DNA of 64,000 nt from contig JAOPZS010000136.1 in the NCBI GenBank assembly GCA_025963965.1, forward strand, positions 1-64,000. Reading direction: 5' to 3'. A program made the position numbers and the translations under genes. Every line of letters starts with the position of its first letter. Positions within the stretch are counted from its first letter, which is position 1. Shown piece after piece: positions 17,080-25,560 of this stretch. The stretch is from Solirubrobacterales bacterium. Its GTDB lineage: Bacteria > Actinomycetota > Thermoleophilia > Solirubrobacterales > Solirubrobacteraceae. Below the pieces are notes generated by a model. The model was not told the origin of the DNA, did no database searches, and worked only from the letters and a program-made list of their open reading frames with translations.

Positions 17080-17355
17080 CTAGGCGGCAGCCGCCGCCCC
17101 GCGCGGCCGTGCCGAGTGGCTGCGCGCCCGGGCACGACGGGCGCGCGATCGCGCCGACTCCTGCTGGTCGAGCAGCGGCCGAGCGAGCCTGTCCAGCTCG
17201 GCCCGCTCGGCGTCGCGGATCGCCCATGAGAGCCGCTCGACCAGCTGCGAGGCGGCGTGGTCGCTCGCCAGGTGGACGGTCGACAGATGCTCGTCGAGCA
17301 GCACGGCAGGCTCGCCGCTCGGAGGGAGGTTGGTCGTGACGATCACTCGTGGCAT
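17080..17355 (-). CDS. Conserved hypothetical protein, 91 residues
   Basis: Not recognised. It begins PRVIVTTNLPPSGEPAVLLDE, continues with a helical part (SDHAASQLVERLSWAIRDAERAE) and ends in an Arg/Ala-rich tail. No membrane segment. A strong Shine-Dalgarno AAGGAG (17363-17368) lies 7 bases before the ATG. A structured leader of about 220 bases and a consensus-like promoter lie upstream, implying significant and possibly regulated expression. Confidence 0.7.
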   Translation of the reverse strand: MPRVIVTTNLPPSGEPAVLLDEHLSTVHLASDHAASQLVERLSWAIRDAERAELDRLARPLLDQQESARSRARRARARSHSARPRGAAAAA

Positions 17356-17612
17356 CGAAGAACTCCTTGTGCTGAAGATGGAGGCGCGCCGGCCGAGGGG
17401 GTAGCCGGCGCGCCTATGAGGACCTCCGGCGCAAACGGCCGCCGGAAGGGAGGAGCCTGAGGAGTCAGGCCTGCGAACATCGGTCGGCCGCGCCGACGTC
17501 CGACCGGACGGCCTGCGCCATCCGGATCGCCGGAGGGTGGTCCGACTGCCGGTTGTCGATGCCTTGACCAGACATTGCCCACTAAGCCTATCGGGTTTCA
17601 AGACATTGTCAA
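17356..17612 (-). promoter_or_regulatory. Promoter and structured 5' leader of the 91-residue gene
   Basis: On the minus strand TTGACA (17607-17612) and TAGGCT (17585-17590) are separated by 16 bases. The predicted transcript then runs about 220 bases to the start and contains several inverted repeats: 17481-17487/17500-17506, 17455-17460/17465-17470, 17425-17431/17440-17446 and a perfect 12-bp stem 17382-17393/17404-17415 (AGGCGCGCCGGC) immediately before the Shine-Dalgarno. It resembles a regulated leader; no known riboswitch class was recognised. Confidence 0.5.
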
Positions 17613-17636
17613 GGGGAATCTCGTCGCGGACTCGAA

Positions 17637-17642
17637 TACCCT
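17637..17642 (+). promoter_or_regulatory. -10 hexamer TACCCT, leaderless geometry for the thioesterase
   Basis: The hexamer ends 7 bases before GTG 17650 and supports that start rather than TTG 17575, which would overlap the divergent promoter. Confidence 0.45.
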
Positions 17643-17649
17643 GCCCGTC

Positions 17650-18117
17650 GTGCCGCAGCCGCCGATCGACGGGGAGGGTGATCCAGCCGGGGCCGAGCCC
17701 GTCAACGGCGCCTCGGCGCAGCCGCCGTCGGACGGGCCGCGCGCGCTCGACGGAGTCACGGCATTCATGGGGCTGCGGTGGGAGGACCCGGAGACGGTGC
17801 GGTTGCAGATCCGTCCGGAGCTGATCAACCGCGGCGGCCTGCTGTCCGGGGTGGCGACGTACGCGATGGTCGACTACTGCATGGGCTCGGCGCTGTGGGC
17901 CCAGACGAAATCGGAAGAGCGGATCGCGACGATCTCGATCTCGATCAACTACGTGCAGACGGCGACCGAGGGCGAGGTGATCTGTCGCAGCACGGTCGAT
18001 CGGCGCAACAGGCGCATCGCGGTGCTTCGCAGCGAGATCCACCACGAGGACGGACGGCTGCTGGTCACGGCGATCGGGTCCTACTCGATCTTTCCGCCTC
18101 GTCCATTCGCGGGCTGA
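17650..18117 (+). CDS. PaaI-type hotdog thioesterase
   Basis: A 155-residue hotdog-fold protein. A low-complexity N-terminal 35 residues precede the domain FMGLRWEDPETVRLQIRPE, LINRGGLLSGVATYAMVDYCMGSALW, ISISINYVQTATEGEVICRS and VLRSEIHHEDGRLLVTAIGSYS. The central helix pattern NRGGLLSGV-x-TYAMVD matches the PaaI/acyl-CoA thioesterase family. Substrate unknown. An in-frame ATG at 17767 is a shorter alternative start. Confidence 0.8.
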   Translation: MPQPPIDGEGDPAGAEPVNGASAQPPSDGPRALDGVTAFMGLRWEDPETVRLQIRPELINRGGLLSGVATYAMVDYCMGSALWAQTKSEERIATISISINYVQTATEGEVICRSTVDRRNRRIAVLRSEIHHEDGRLLVTAIGSYSIFPPRPFAG

Positions 18118-18144
18118 CCTCGCGGCGCGCCTAGGATGCGCGCG

Positions 18145-18969
18145 ATGAGCTCGAGGACGCCTGTAGCGCTCACGATCGCCGGCTCGGACTCGGGCGGTGG
18201 AGCCGGCATCCAGGCCGACCTCAAGGCGTTTGCCGTGCGCGGCGTGCACGGGACCAGCGCGATCACGGCGGTCACCGCGCAGAACACGCTCGGCGTCACG
18301 GCGATCCACGCCGTCCCGGCTGATGTGGTGCTCGCTCAGATCCGGGCGGTGACGCAGGACATCGGCGTCGACGCGGTCAAGGTCGGGATGCTCGGCGATC
18401 GCGAGACGACGCTCGTCGTCGCGGCGGCGCTCGAGGAGCTGGCGCCGGACGTGCCGGTGGTCGTCGACCCGGTGATCGTCGCCGAGTCCGGAGCCAGGCT
18501 GCTGCAGGCCGACGCGCTCGGCGCGCTCGTCGAGGAGATCCTGCCGCGGACGACCGTGCTGACCCCGAACTTGCCCGAGGCCAGGGCGCTGCTCGGCCGC
18601 GACGGGGACGACGGAGCCGACGACGAGGAGGCCGAGCTGCTCGTGCGGGAGCTCCTGGCGCTCGGCCCGAGGGCAGTGGTGTTGACGGGCGGTCACCGCG
18701 AGGCGGCGACGGACCTGCTGCTCGAGCGCGCCGCCGGGAAGCCGGTCGCGATCGCCGGGCCGCGGCATCCCGACGGCGCCGCCCACGGTTCGGGCTGCAC
18801 GCACGCTGCGGCACTGGCCGCCGGACTGGCGCTCGGAGAGAGCGTCGAGCAGGCGGCCCGCGTCGCGCGGCTGATCGCGGGCGAGGCCGTCGGGCGGGGA
18901 CTGCGCGAGCTCGGCGGCGGTGCCGGGCCGGTCGACGCGATCGGCCTGCGCGCCAGACGCGAAGGGTGA
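18145..18969 (+). CDS. thiD: Hydroxymethylpyrimidine/phosphomethylpyrimidine kinase
   Basis: A 274-residue ribokinase-fold kinase of thiamine biosynthesis that phosphorylates HMP and HMP-P. Motifs are TIAGSDSGGGAGIQADLKAF, VDAVKVGML, VVVDPVIVAESGARLL, LTPNLPEA and GSGCTHAAALAAGLA, the last with the catalytic-type cysteine and anion-hole region. ATG 18145 is chosen because TAGGAT (18132-18137) ends 7 bases upstream; ATG 18136 would add three residues. No other thi gene or TPP riboswitch is seen nearby. Confidence 0.92.
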   Translation: MSSRTPVALTIAGSDSGGGAGIQADLKAFAVRGVHGTSAITAVTAQNTLGVTAIHAVPADVVLAQIRAVTQDIGVDAVKVGMLGDRETTLVVAAALEELAPDVPVVVDPVIVAESGARLLQADALGALVEEILPRTTVLTPNLPEARALLGRDGDDGADDEEAELLVRELLALGPRAVVLTGGHREAATDLLLERAAGKPVAIAGPRHPDGAAHGSGCTHAAALAAGLALGESVEQAARVARLIAGEAVGRGLRELGGGAGPVDAIGLRARREG

Positions 18970-18991
18970 ACCGGGGACGAGGGCGGTTTGT

Positions 18992-18997
18992 CATAAT
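18992..18997 (+). promoter_or_regulatory. -10 hexamer CATAAT before the 87-residue hypothetical gene
   Basis: CATAAT ends 7 bases before GTG 19005 and is one of the closest matches to TATAAT in the window. Confidence 0.45.
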
Positions 18998-19004
18998 CGG
19001 CAGC

Positions 19005-19268
19005 GTGAGGCTCTTGCGGATGAAGCCCGGTCATGGCGAGATCGTGCTCGCCGAGGGCGATGTCGAGGTTCCCGAGCAGGAGCTGAAGCTGATCGAGGCG
19101 TTTCGCCACGAGCTCGACCAGGGCATGTGGGCTGCCGTCCCGACCGAGGTCCCGGGCGGCAAGCGCCAGGCGGAGCTCGTCAAGAGCTTCGCCGAGGTGC
19201 CCCGCGACGCGGAGCGGGTGATCTTCTTCCCGCGCGCTGCGGGGGGCGCCCCGGTCGCGAGCAGCTGA
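19005..19268 (+). CDS. Conserved hypothetical protein, 87 residues
   Basis: Not recognised. It starts VRLLRMKPGHGEIVLAEGDVEV, followed by a helix (EQELKLIEAFRHELDQGMWAAVP) and an end region (VPRDAERVIFFPRAAGG) that resembles a small alpha/beta fold. GTG 19005 fits leaderless spacing; GTG 18966, overlapping thiD, is the longer alternative. The next gene starts 6 bases later, so the two are probably co-transcribed. Confidence 0.65.
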   Translation: MRLLRMKPGHGEIVLAEGDVEVPEQELKLIEAFRHELDQGMWAAVPTEVPGGKRQAELVKSFAEVPRDAERVIFFPRAAGGAPVASS

Positions 19269-19274
19269 GCGACG

Positions 19275-20015
19275 ATGGGACTCGCGATCGGAACGGCCGC
19301 GGTGGTGCTGGTCGTTCTGCTCTGGGAGCTGAGCCGTCCGACCGCGATGCGCGCGCTGAGCGGCGTGCGGGAGGCCTGGAGACGCCGGGGGACGGTCAGC
19401 GGCGTGCGCTATGACCCGGGCCGGGAGCGCCGCGCCGAGCAGCGCGCCCGTGAGCTGCTGCGCTCGTGCGTGTCACAGCTGGAGTGGGAGATGTACCGCG
19501 ACCTGGGTCTGCTGCGGGTCCACGGGCCGGTCCGCACAACGGGCGCCACGAGCATCGATGCGCACACGGACCCCGACCGCAGCCCCGCTCAGCAGCGAAC
19601 GTCGCCGGCCGACCTGGCCGCGCGCGTCTCCGAGGCCCCCGCCGGCACCGGCTCGGGAGACGCCCCCCCGCAGTACGCGTACCTGATCTACCCGCACAAG
19701 CCGATCGTCGCCTACGTGCCCGCGACGGGAGAGCTGCTGAGCGAGTACTGCGTGGCATTCCCCGACGAGAGCCGCCCGTACGGCAGCGCGCGGCTGCCGG
19801 ACTCAGACGACGTGCTGGCGAAGTGGATGGCGCTGACGGGGGACGAGCGGCGGCTGATCGGCGAGGCGAACATGCACCTGCCCGGCCGCCAGGTGGACCC
19901 GGACCGAGTGCGCAGGGACCTCGCGCGGCTCGAGCGCTGGCAGCGCGAGCGTGAGCCGCGCGGGCGTCCGGCCGAGGCCGGCGACGCGCGGGGCGGTAAC
20001 GTGGCCGCCGCGTGA
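19275..20015 (+). CDS. Membrane-anchored hypothetical protein, 246 residues
   Basis: Not recognised. A single hydrophobic helix (about 2-19) is followed by an Arg-rich segment and a C-terminal region with [27 protein letters not shown] and a helical end ([33 protein letters not shown]). The central part (residues 80-130) is low-complexity. The last codons overlap the ilvD GTG start, so it is translationally linked to ilvD. Confidence 0.65.
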   Translation: MGLAIGTAAVVLVVLLWELSRPTAMRALSGVREAWRRRGTVSGVRYDPGRERRAEQRARELLRSCVSQLEWEMYRDLGLLRVHGPVRTTGATSIDAHTDPDRSPAQQRTSPADLAARVSEAPAGTGSGDAPPQYAYLIYPHKPIVAYVPATGELLSEYCVAFPDESRPYGSARLPDSDDVLAKWMALTGDERRLIGEANMHLPGRQVDPDRVRRDLARLERWQREREPRGRPAEAGDARGGNVAAA

Positions 20016-21703
20016 GCACCAACGTCAGCTTCGACATCAGGCACCGCAGCCGCTCCCTCACGGAGGGTCCCGAGCGCGCGGCTGCGCGCGCCTACCTGCA
20101 CGGAATCGGCTACAGCGCCGAGGACCTGGCCAAGCCGATCGTCGGCGTGGCGCACTCGTGGATCGAGACGATGCCGTGCAACTTCAACAACCGGGTGCTC
20201 GCGGCGAAGGTCAAGGAGGGCATCCGCGCCGCCGGCGGCACGCCGATGGAGCTCAACACGATCGCGATCTCCGACGGGATCACGATGGGCACGGCCGGGA
20301 TGCGCGCGTCGCTCGTCTCACGGGAGCTGATCGCGGACTCGATCGAGCTTGTCGCCAGCGCGCACCAGTTCGACGCGCTCGTGACGATCTCCGGCTGCGA
20401 CAAGACGATCCCGGGGACGGTGATGGCGCTCGCGCGCCTGAACATCCCCGGGCTGATGCTCTACGGCGGCTCGATCCGGCCGGGCCACTTCAAGGGCGTC
20501 GAGGTGACGATCCAGCAGGTCTTCGAGGCGGTCGGCCAGTTCGCGGCCGGCAAGATCACCGAGGATGAGCTGCACGAACTCGAGGAGGCGGCCTCGCCCG
20601 GGGCGGGCGCCTGCGGCGGGCAGTTCACGGCGAACACGATGGCGATGGCCTTCGAGGCACTCGGGATATCACCGGCGGGCTCCTCGATGGTGCCGGCCGA
20701 GGACGGGCGCAAGCTCGACGTCGCGAGGCAGTGCGGCGAACTGGTGATGGACGTGCTGAAACGGGGGCAGCGGCCCAGTGACGTGATCACCAAGCCGGGC
20801 CTGGCGAACGCGATCGCGGCGGTGGCGACGAGCGGCGGCTCGACCAACGCCGTGCTGCACCTGCTCGCCGTCGCACGGGAAATGGACGTTCCGCTGACGA
20901 TCGACGAGTTCGAGGAGGTCTCAGAGCGGACTCCGCTGCTGTGCGACCTGCAGCCGGGCGGACGGTATGTGGCGACGGAGCTCTACGAGGCGGGAGGCGT
21001 GCCGCTCGTCCTGGCGCGCCTGAAGGAGGCGGGGATCCTCAACGCCGACGCCGAGACGGTCACCGGTGCCACGATCGGCGAAGTCGCCGACGAGGGCCGG
21101 GAGACGGCCGGGCAGAAGGTCGTGAGGCCGCTGTCGGATCCGATCAAACCGACCGGCGGCTTCGCGATCCTCCGCGGCAACGTCGCGCCGGATGGGTGCG
21201 TCGTGAAGCTCTCGGGCCACGAGCGCCGCCAACACACCGGCCCCGCGCGCGTGTTCGACGGGGAGGAGGACGCGATGGCAGCGGTGCTCGCCGGCAAGAT
21301 CGAGGCGGGCGACGTGGTCGTGATCCGCGGCGAGGGACCGGCGGGGGGCCCAGGGATGCGCGAGATGCTCGCCGTCACCGCGGCGATCGTCGGCGAGGGC
21401 CTGAGCGAGGAGGTCGCGCTGATCACCGACGGGCGCTTCTCGGGCGCGACGCGCGGCTTCATGGTCGCCCACGTCGCGCCGGAGGCCGTGCACGGGGGCC
21501 CGATCGCGGCTCTGCGGACCGGCGACGAGCTGACGATCGACGTCGACGCGGGGCGCCTCGATGTGGCCCTGAGCGACGCCGAGATCGCCGAGCGCGCCGG
21601 CAGCTACGAGCAGCCGCCGCGCGCCGATGAGCACGTCGACGTGGCGATCCAGAAGTACGCGAAGCTCGTCGGAAGCGCCGCGCAGGGCGCGGTCACCCGC
21701 TGA
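20012..21703 (+). CDS. ilvD: Dihydroxy-acid dehydratase
   Basis: A 563-residue IlvD, the penultimate enzyme of Ile/Val synthesis, which dehydrates 2,3-dihydroxy acids. Likely Fe-S ligands are C56 (MPCNFNN), C129 (SGCDKTIPG) and C201 ([15 protein letters not shown]). The C-terminal block [22 protein letters not shown] is characteristic. GTG start overlaps the upstream gene; TAACGT (19997-20002) is 9 bases upstream. Other ilv genes are not in the window. Confidence 0.96.
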   Translation: MSTNVSFDIRHRSRSLTEGPERAAARAYLHGIGYSAEDLAKPIVGVAHSWIETMPCNFNNRVLAAKVKEGIRAAGGTPMELNTIAISDGITMGTAGMRASLVSRELIADSIELVASAHQFDALVTISGCDKTIPGTVMALARLNIPGLMLYGGSIRPGHFKGVEVTIQQVFEAVGQFAAGKITEDELHELEEAASPGAGACGGQFTANTMAMAFEALGISPAGSSMVPAEDGRKLDVARQCGELVMDVLKRGQRPSDVITKPGLANAIAAVATSGGSTNAVLHLLAVAREMDVPLTIDEFEEVSERTPLLCDLQPGGRYVATELYEAGGVPLVLARLKEAGILNADAETVTGATIGEVADEGRETAGQKVVRPLSDPIKPTGGFAILRGNVAPDGCVVKLSGHERRQHTGPARVFDGEEDAMAAVLAGKIEAGDVVVIRGEGPAGGPGMREMLAVTAAIVGEGLSEEVALITDGRFSGATRGFMVAHVAPEAVHGGPIAALRTGDELTIDVDAGRLDVALSDAEIAERAGSYEQPPRADEHVDVAIQKYAKLVGSAAQGAVTR

Positions 21704-21712
21704 GAGCGGCCG

Positions 21713-22645
21713 CTAGCCGCTGATGAAGTCGCGCAGCAGCGCGTTGAAGCTGGCGGGCTGCTCGAGCATCGCCATGTGCCCGGTGTCCTCGTAGATCACC
21801 TTGCGCGCGCCCGGGATCGCCTCGGCGAAGCGGGCCGCGTCGCGCACGGTGATCAAGCGGTCCCTGGTTCCCCACACGATGAGCGTCGGGCACTCGATCA
21901 GGGGCAGGCGCTCGCTCAGGTCGAACTCGAGGATCGCCTCCAGCGCCGAGAGGAAGCCGTCGGTGCCGGCCCCGCGCAGCTGCTCGGCGGCGAGCGGTCC
22001 GGGCAGGCGGCTGGGGTGGGCGACGACGCCCTTGAGGACCAGCTCGCGCATGCGCGGGCGTGTCGCGAGGTTGTCGGCATGCGAGGCCGTCCAGGCGGCA
22101 CCGAGCGCCAGCGCCTGCTCGAGGCGCCGCACGACGGGCATCGCGCCGGCTGTGAGGCGGTTGCGGTAGGTGGAGAGCCCGGCGGGTGAGATCAGCACGA
22201 GGCGCTCGGCGCGTGAGGGGAAGGACGCGGCGAGCTCGGCCGCGATCAGGCCGCCCATCGAGTTGCCGACGAGCGTCGCGCGGTCGAGTCCGAGCTGGGC
22301 GAGCAGCGCGTCGAGCAGCTGCGCGTAGCCGTGCATCGAGACTTCGCCGGCCTGTCCGGGGGAGTGCCCGAAACCGGGCAGGTCGAGGGCGATCACACGG
22401 TGGTCGCGGGCGAACACCGCCATCTGCTCGAGCCAGTTGGGCCAGCATCCGGAGAGGCCGTGTAGGAACACGAGCGGTGGCCCGGAGCCGAGCTGGATCG
22501 TGTTGACGGGACGTCCCTCGACGTTCTCCCAGCGCTGGTGGGTGCGCCAGTCGACCGACCGCCAATCCCCGTCCTCGGCGGCAGGGGCGACGGGCGGCCG
22601 CTCCTCCAGAGCGGCTGCGTCCGGCCCCTGCGAATCTCCGCCCAT
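21713..22645 (-). CDS. Alpha/beta hydrolase
   Basis: A 310-residue alpha/beta hydrolase. The oxyanion HG motif is in PLVFLHGLSGCW, the nucleophile elbow is GNSMGGLIA (serine), the acid is in LIVWGTRDRLI and the base in EDTGHMAMLE. The ATG at 22645 is preferred because TAGATT on the minus strand ends 7 bases upstream and conservation begins after it. The family spans esterases, epoxide hydrolases and haloperoxidases, so the substrate is unknown. Convergent with ilvD. Confidence 0.88.
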   Translation of the reverse strand: MGGDSQGPDAAALEERPPVAPAAEDGDWRSVDWRTHQRWENVEGRPVNTIQLGSGPPLVFLHGLSGCWPNWLEQMAVFARDHRVIALDLPGFGHSPGQAGEVSMHGYAQLLDALLAQLGLDRATLVGNSMGGLIAAELAASFPSRAERLVLISPAGLSTYRNRLTAGAMPVVRRLEQALALGAAWTASHADNLATRPRMRELVLKGVVAHPSRLPGPLAAEQLRGAGTDGFLSALEAILEFDLSERLPLIECPTLIVWGTRDRLITVRDAARFAEAIPGARKVIYEDTGHMAMLEQPASFNALLRDFISG

Positions 22646-22652
22646 CGCGTTG

Positions 22653-22675
22653 AATCTACCCGAGACGGGAATAAT
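22653..22675. promoter_or_regulatory. Divergent leaderless promoters for the hydrolase and Xer genes
   Basis: Minus strand: TAGATT (22653-22658), 7 bases before the hydrolase ATG. Plus strand: AATAAT (22670-22675), 6 bases before the recombinase GTG. The two start codons are only 36 bases apart. Confidence 0.5.
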
Positions 22676-22681
22676 GCAAAG

Positions 22682-23725
22682 GTGTCGACGATTGCCACGG
22701 ATGGCGCGGCGACGCCGGGCGCCCCGGCGGGCAGGCGCGCGGCGGCGCACGGCGAATCCCCCCTGCACATGTCAACAGCCCCCGCAAGCGGGCAGCCCGA
22801 GCCGCTGCCCGAGGCCTGGTCAGAGGCGCTTTCGCTGCTCGACTCAGACCTGCTGCGACGCGACGCGGCGCCGCGCACGCGCCGCGCGTACCGCATCGAC
22901 ACCGAGGGCTTCGCGCGCTGGGCTGCCGCCCTCGGGCTGGGGCCGGCCGAGCTGACGCCGCGCCACGTGCGCCGCTGGGTCGCCCAGCTGAGCGTCGACG
23001 GCTGCGCGCCGAGCACCTCTGCGCGGAAGCTGGCGGCGCTGCGGGCGCTGCTGGACAGCCAGCGGCGCCACGGCTCGATCGCTCAGAACCCGGCCGAGCT
23101 CGTCTCGACGCCCCGGCGCGGCAACCACCTGCCCAACGTGCTGAGTGCGAAGGAGGCCGGGCGACTGCTCGACGCGATCGGAGCGGCCGACCCGCTGGCG
23201 CTGCGCGACCGGGCGATGTTCGAGCTGGCCTACTCCTCGGGGCTGCGCGCCGAGGAGCTCGTCTCGCTCGAGCTTTCGGACATCGACCACGACGGCGAGC
23301 AGGTGCGCGTCGAGGGCAAGGGGCGAAAGACCCGGTTCGTGCCCGTCGGCGAGCCGGCGATGGCCGCCCTGCGCTCCTACCTGGAGCGAGGTCGCGAGGC
23401 GCTGCTGCAGGCGGGCGCGGCGCCGGTGCCGGCCGGCGCGAGCCAGGCGCAGGCGTTCTTTTTGAGCCGCAGCGGCAGGCGGTTGGGGACGAGCGACGTG
23501 CGCCGGCGGCTGCGCCTGTGGGCGCGACGGGCGGGAGCGGCCGGTGAGGCCACGCCTCATTCGCTGCGCCACAGCTTCGCGACCCATCTGCTCGACGGCG
23601 GGGCGGACCTGAGGGCGATCCAGGAGATGCTCGGGCACGCGAGCGTGTCGAGCACCCAGATTTACACTCGGGTAGAGTCCGCCAGGCTTCGAAGCGCCTA
23701 CGCGCGCAGTCACCCTCGGGCCTGA
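22682..23725 (+). CDS. Tyrosine recombinase of the XerC/XerD family
   Basis: A 347-residue tyrosine recombinase. The N-terminal SAM-like DNA-binding domain (about 45-130) is followed by the catalytic domain with Arg in YSSGLRAEELVSL, Lys in VEGKGRKTRFVPVG, H-x-x-R in TPHSLRHSFATHLL, His in LGHASVSST and the nucleophile Tyr in QIYTRV. Length and lack of nearby mobile genes favour a housekeeping chromosome-dimer resolvase over an integrase. GTG 22682 fits leaderless spacing; ATG 22769 is the shorter alternative. Confidence 0.9.
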   Translation: MSTIATDGAATPGAPAGRRAAAHGESPLHMSTAPASGQPEPLPEAWSEALSLLDSDLLRRDAAPRTRRAYRIDTEGFARWAAALGLGPAELTPRHVRRWVAQLSVDGCAPSTSARKLAALRALLDSQRRHGSIAQNPAELVSTPRRGNHLPNVLSAKEAGRLLDAIGAADPLALRDRAMFELAYSSGLRAEELVSLELSDIDHDGEQVRVEGKGRKTRFVPVGEPAMAALRSYLERGREALLQAGAAPVPAGASQAQAFFLSRSGRRLGTSDVRRRLRLWARRAGAAGEATPHSLRHSFATHLLDGGADLRAIQEMLGHASVSSTQIYTRVESARLRSAYARSHPRA

Positions 23726-23740
23726 ACAGGGGAGAAAGCC

Positions 23741-24526
23741 CTGGAGACGAACGTCAAACCGATCGAGCTGCGCGAACTCTGGCGGCGATATAAGGAGGAC
23801 GGGGACAAACGCGTACGCGAGCGGCTGGTCGTCGCCTACTCGCCGCTCGTCAAGTACGTGGCCGGCCGTACGGCGGCCGGTCTGCCGCCGCATGTCGAGG
23901 AGGCGGACCTGATCTCCTACGGCCTCGTCGGCCTGATCTCGGCGATCGAGCGCTTCGACCTGTCCCGCGACATCAAGTTCGAGACGTACGCGATCATGCG
24001 CATCAAGGGCGCGATCATCGACGAGCTGCGCTCGCTCGACTGGGTCCCGCGCAGCGTCCGTGCGCGTGCCCGTGAGGTCGAGCGCGCCAACTCGAAGCTC
24101 GAGCACCTGCTGCAGCGGGCGCCCACCGACCAGGAGATCGCCGACGAGATGGGGATCACGCTGGACGAACTGAACGACTCGCTGCTGGCGATCTCGCACT
24201 CGTCGATCGTCGCCCTGGACGAGCTGTGGAGCGTGTCCGACTCGAGCGGCGACCAGGTGTCGCTGATGGACACGATCGAGGACCCCAACGCGCCAGATCC
24301 CTCGCGCGCGCTCGACGTCGGCGATCTGAAGGATCGGATCGCTGACTCGATCGCCAAGCTGCCCGAGCGCGAGAAGCTCGTGATCGCGCTCTACTACTAC
24401 GAGAACCTGACACTGCGAGAGATCGGCGAGGTGCTCGGCGTGACCGAGTCGCGCGTCTCGCAGATGCACACCAAGGCCGTCCTGCGACTGCGCTCGCGGA
24501 TGCAGGAGGAGTCCTTCGACGACTAG
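23741..24526 (+). CDS. FliA/WhiG-type RNA polymerase sigma factor, apparent CTG start
   Basis: A sigma-70 group 3 factor. Conserved region 2 begins at ELWRRYKEDGDKRVRERLVV, continues with YSPLVKYVAGR and DLISYGLVGLISAIERFD; regions 3 and 4 follow (APTDQEIADEMGI; LPEREKLVIALYYYENLTLREIGEVLGVTESRVSQ). The first ATG/GTG/TTG in frame is GTG 23858, inside region 2. The only upstream possibilities are CTG 23741, with AGGGGAG 6 bases before it, or CTG 23768. CTG 23741 gives 261 residues, the family's normal length. No flagellar genes are nearby, so a WhiG-like role is as likely as FliA. Confidence 0.85.
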   Translation: METNVKPIELRELWRRYKEDGDKRVRERLVVAYSPLVKYVAGRTAAGLPPHVEEADLISYGLVGLISAIERFDLSRDIKFETYAIMRIKGAIIDELRSLDWVPRSVRARAREVERANSKLEHLLQRAPTDQEIADEMGITLDELNDSLLAISHSSIVALDELWSVSDSSGDQVSLMDTIEDPNAPDPSRALDVGDLKDRIADSIAKLPEREKLVIALYYYENLTLREIGEVLGVTESRVSQMHTKAVLRLRSRMQEESFDD

Positions 24527-24535
24527 GCGGCGCGC

Positions 24536-25468
24536 ATGGAGCTGAGGATCTTCGCCGAGCCACAGGAAGGGGCCAGCTACGAGCAGCAGCTGGCAATGGC
24601 CCGCGCAGCCGAGTCGCACGGGTTCGGCGCGTTCTTCCGCTCAGACCACCTGCTGCGGATCAAACCCGGGCCGGGGGAGCCGGGGCCGAGCGACTCATGG
24701 GTGACGCTCGGCGCGCTCGCGCGCGAGACGGACACGATCCGCCTCGGCACGATGGTCACATCGGCGACGTTCAGGCTGCCCGGGCTGCTCGCGGTGGCGG
24801 TGGCGCAGGTCGACGCGATGAGCGCAGGGCGGGTCGAGATCGGGCTGGGAACGGGCTGGTACGAGGCCGAGCACGTCGCCTACGGGATCCCGTTCCCGCC
24901 GCTGCGCGAGCGCTTCGACCGCCTCGAGGAGCAGCTGACGATCCTCACGGGCATGTGGGGCACGCCATCGGGTGAGAGCTACGAGTTCCACGGCCGGCAC
25001 TACTCGCTCGGTCCCGGGCCGGCGCTGCCGAAGCCGGCGCAGCGCCCGCATCCGCCGGTGATCGTCGGTGGCCTCGGCACACGCCGCACACCGGCGCTGG
25101 CGGCGCGCTTCGGTGCCGAGTTCAACGTCCCGTTCGCCGACGTCGAGACGGCGCGGGCGCGCTTCGAGGGAGTGCGCGAGGCCTGCAGAGCGGCGGGGCG
25201 CGACCCGGACGAGCTGGTGTACTCGCACGCCGTGACGGTCTGCTGCGCGGAGGACCCCGCCGAGCTCGAGCGCCGCGCGGGGCGGATCGGGCGCGACGTC
25301 GCGGACCTGCGGCGCTCGGGTGCCGCCGGGACGCCGTCTGAGGTCGCCGCCCGCCTCGAGGAATACCGCCAGGCGGGCGCCACGCGGTCCTATCTGCAGG
25401 TCATCGATCTCGACGATCTCGACCATGTCGCGCTGATCGCCTCCGAGGTGATGCCCCGCCTCGGCTAG
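24536..25468 (+). CDS. LLM-class F420- or FMN-dependent oxidoreductase (Rv1855c-like)
   Basis: A 310-residue luciferase-like TIM-barrel oxidoreductase. MELRIFAEPQEGASYEQQLA, FFRSDHLLRI, RLGTMVTSATFRLPGLLAVAVAQVDAMSAGRVEIGLG and WYEAEHVAYGIPFPPLRERF are the blocks of the actinobacterial Rv1855c subfamily, expected to use F420. Substrate unknown. It starts 10 bases after the sigma-factor stop, so the two are probably co-transcribed. Confidence 0.88.
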   Translation: MELRIFAEPQEGASYEQQLAMARAAESHGFGAFFRSDHLLRIKPGPGEPGPSDSWVTLGALARETDTIRLGTMVTSATFRLPGLLAVAVAQVDAMSAGRVEIGLGTGWYEAEHVAYGIPFPPLRERFDRLEEQLTILTGMWGTPSGESYEFHGRHYSLGPGPALPKPAQRPHPPVIVGGLGTRRTPALAARFGAEFNVPFADVETARARFEGVREACRAAGRDPDELVYSHAVTVCCAEDPAELERRAGRIGRDVADLRRSGAAGTPSEVAARLEEYRQAGATRSYLQVIDLDDLDHVALIASEVMPRLG

Positions 25469-25560
25469 CGCCAGGCACGCGGCCGCAGGTGCCCGAAACC
25501 TCATCTGGACCTGGCCGATCCTCGGCGGTATGGTGGCCACACCCGAGGAAGGAGATATTC

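Noticed and set aside
18118-18144. TPP riboswitch before thiD
   Set aside because: Only 27 bases separate thiD from the previous gene and these fit a leaderless promoter.
22682-23725. Xer-type gene as a phage or transposon integrase
   Set aside because: Length, active-site spacing and lack of attachment repeats or mobile genes fit a housekeeping XerC/D better.
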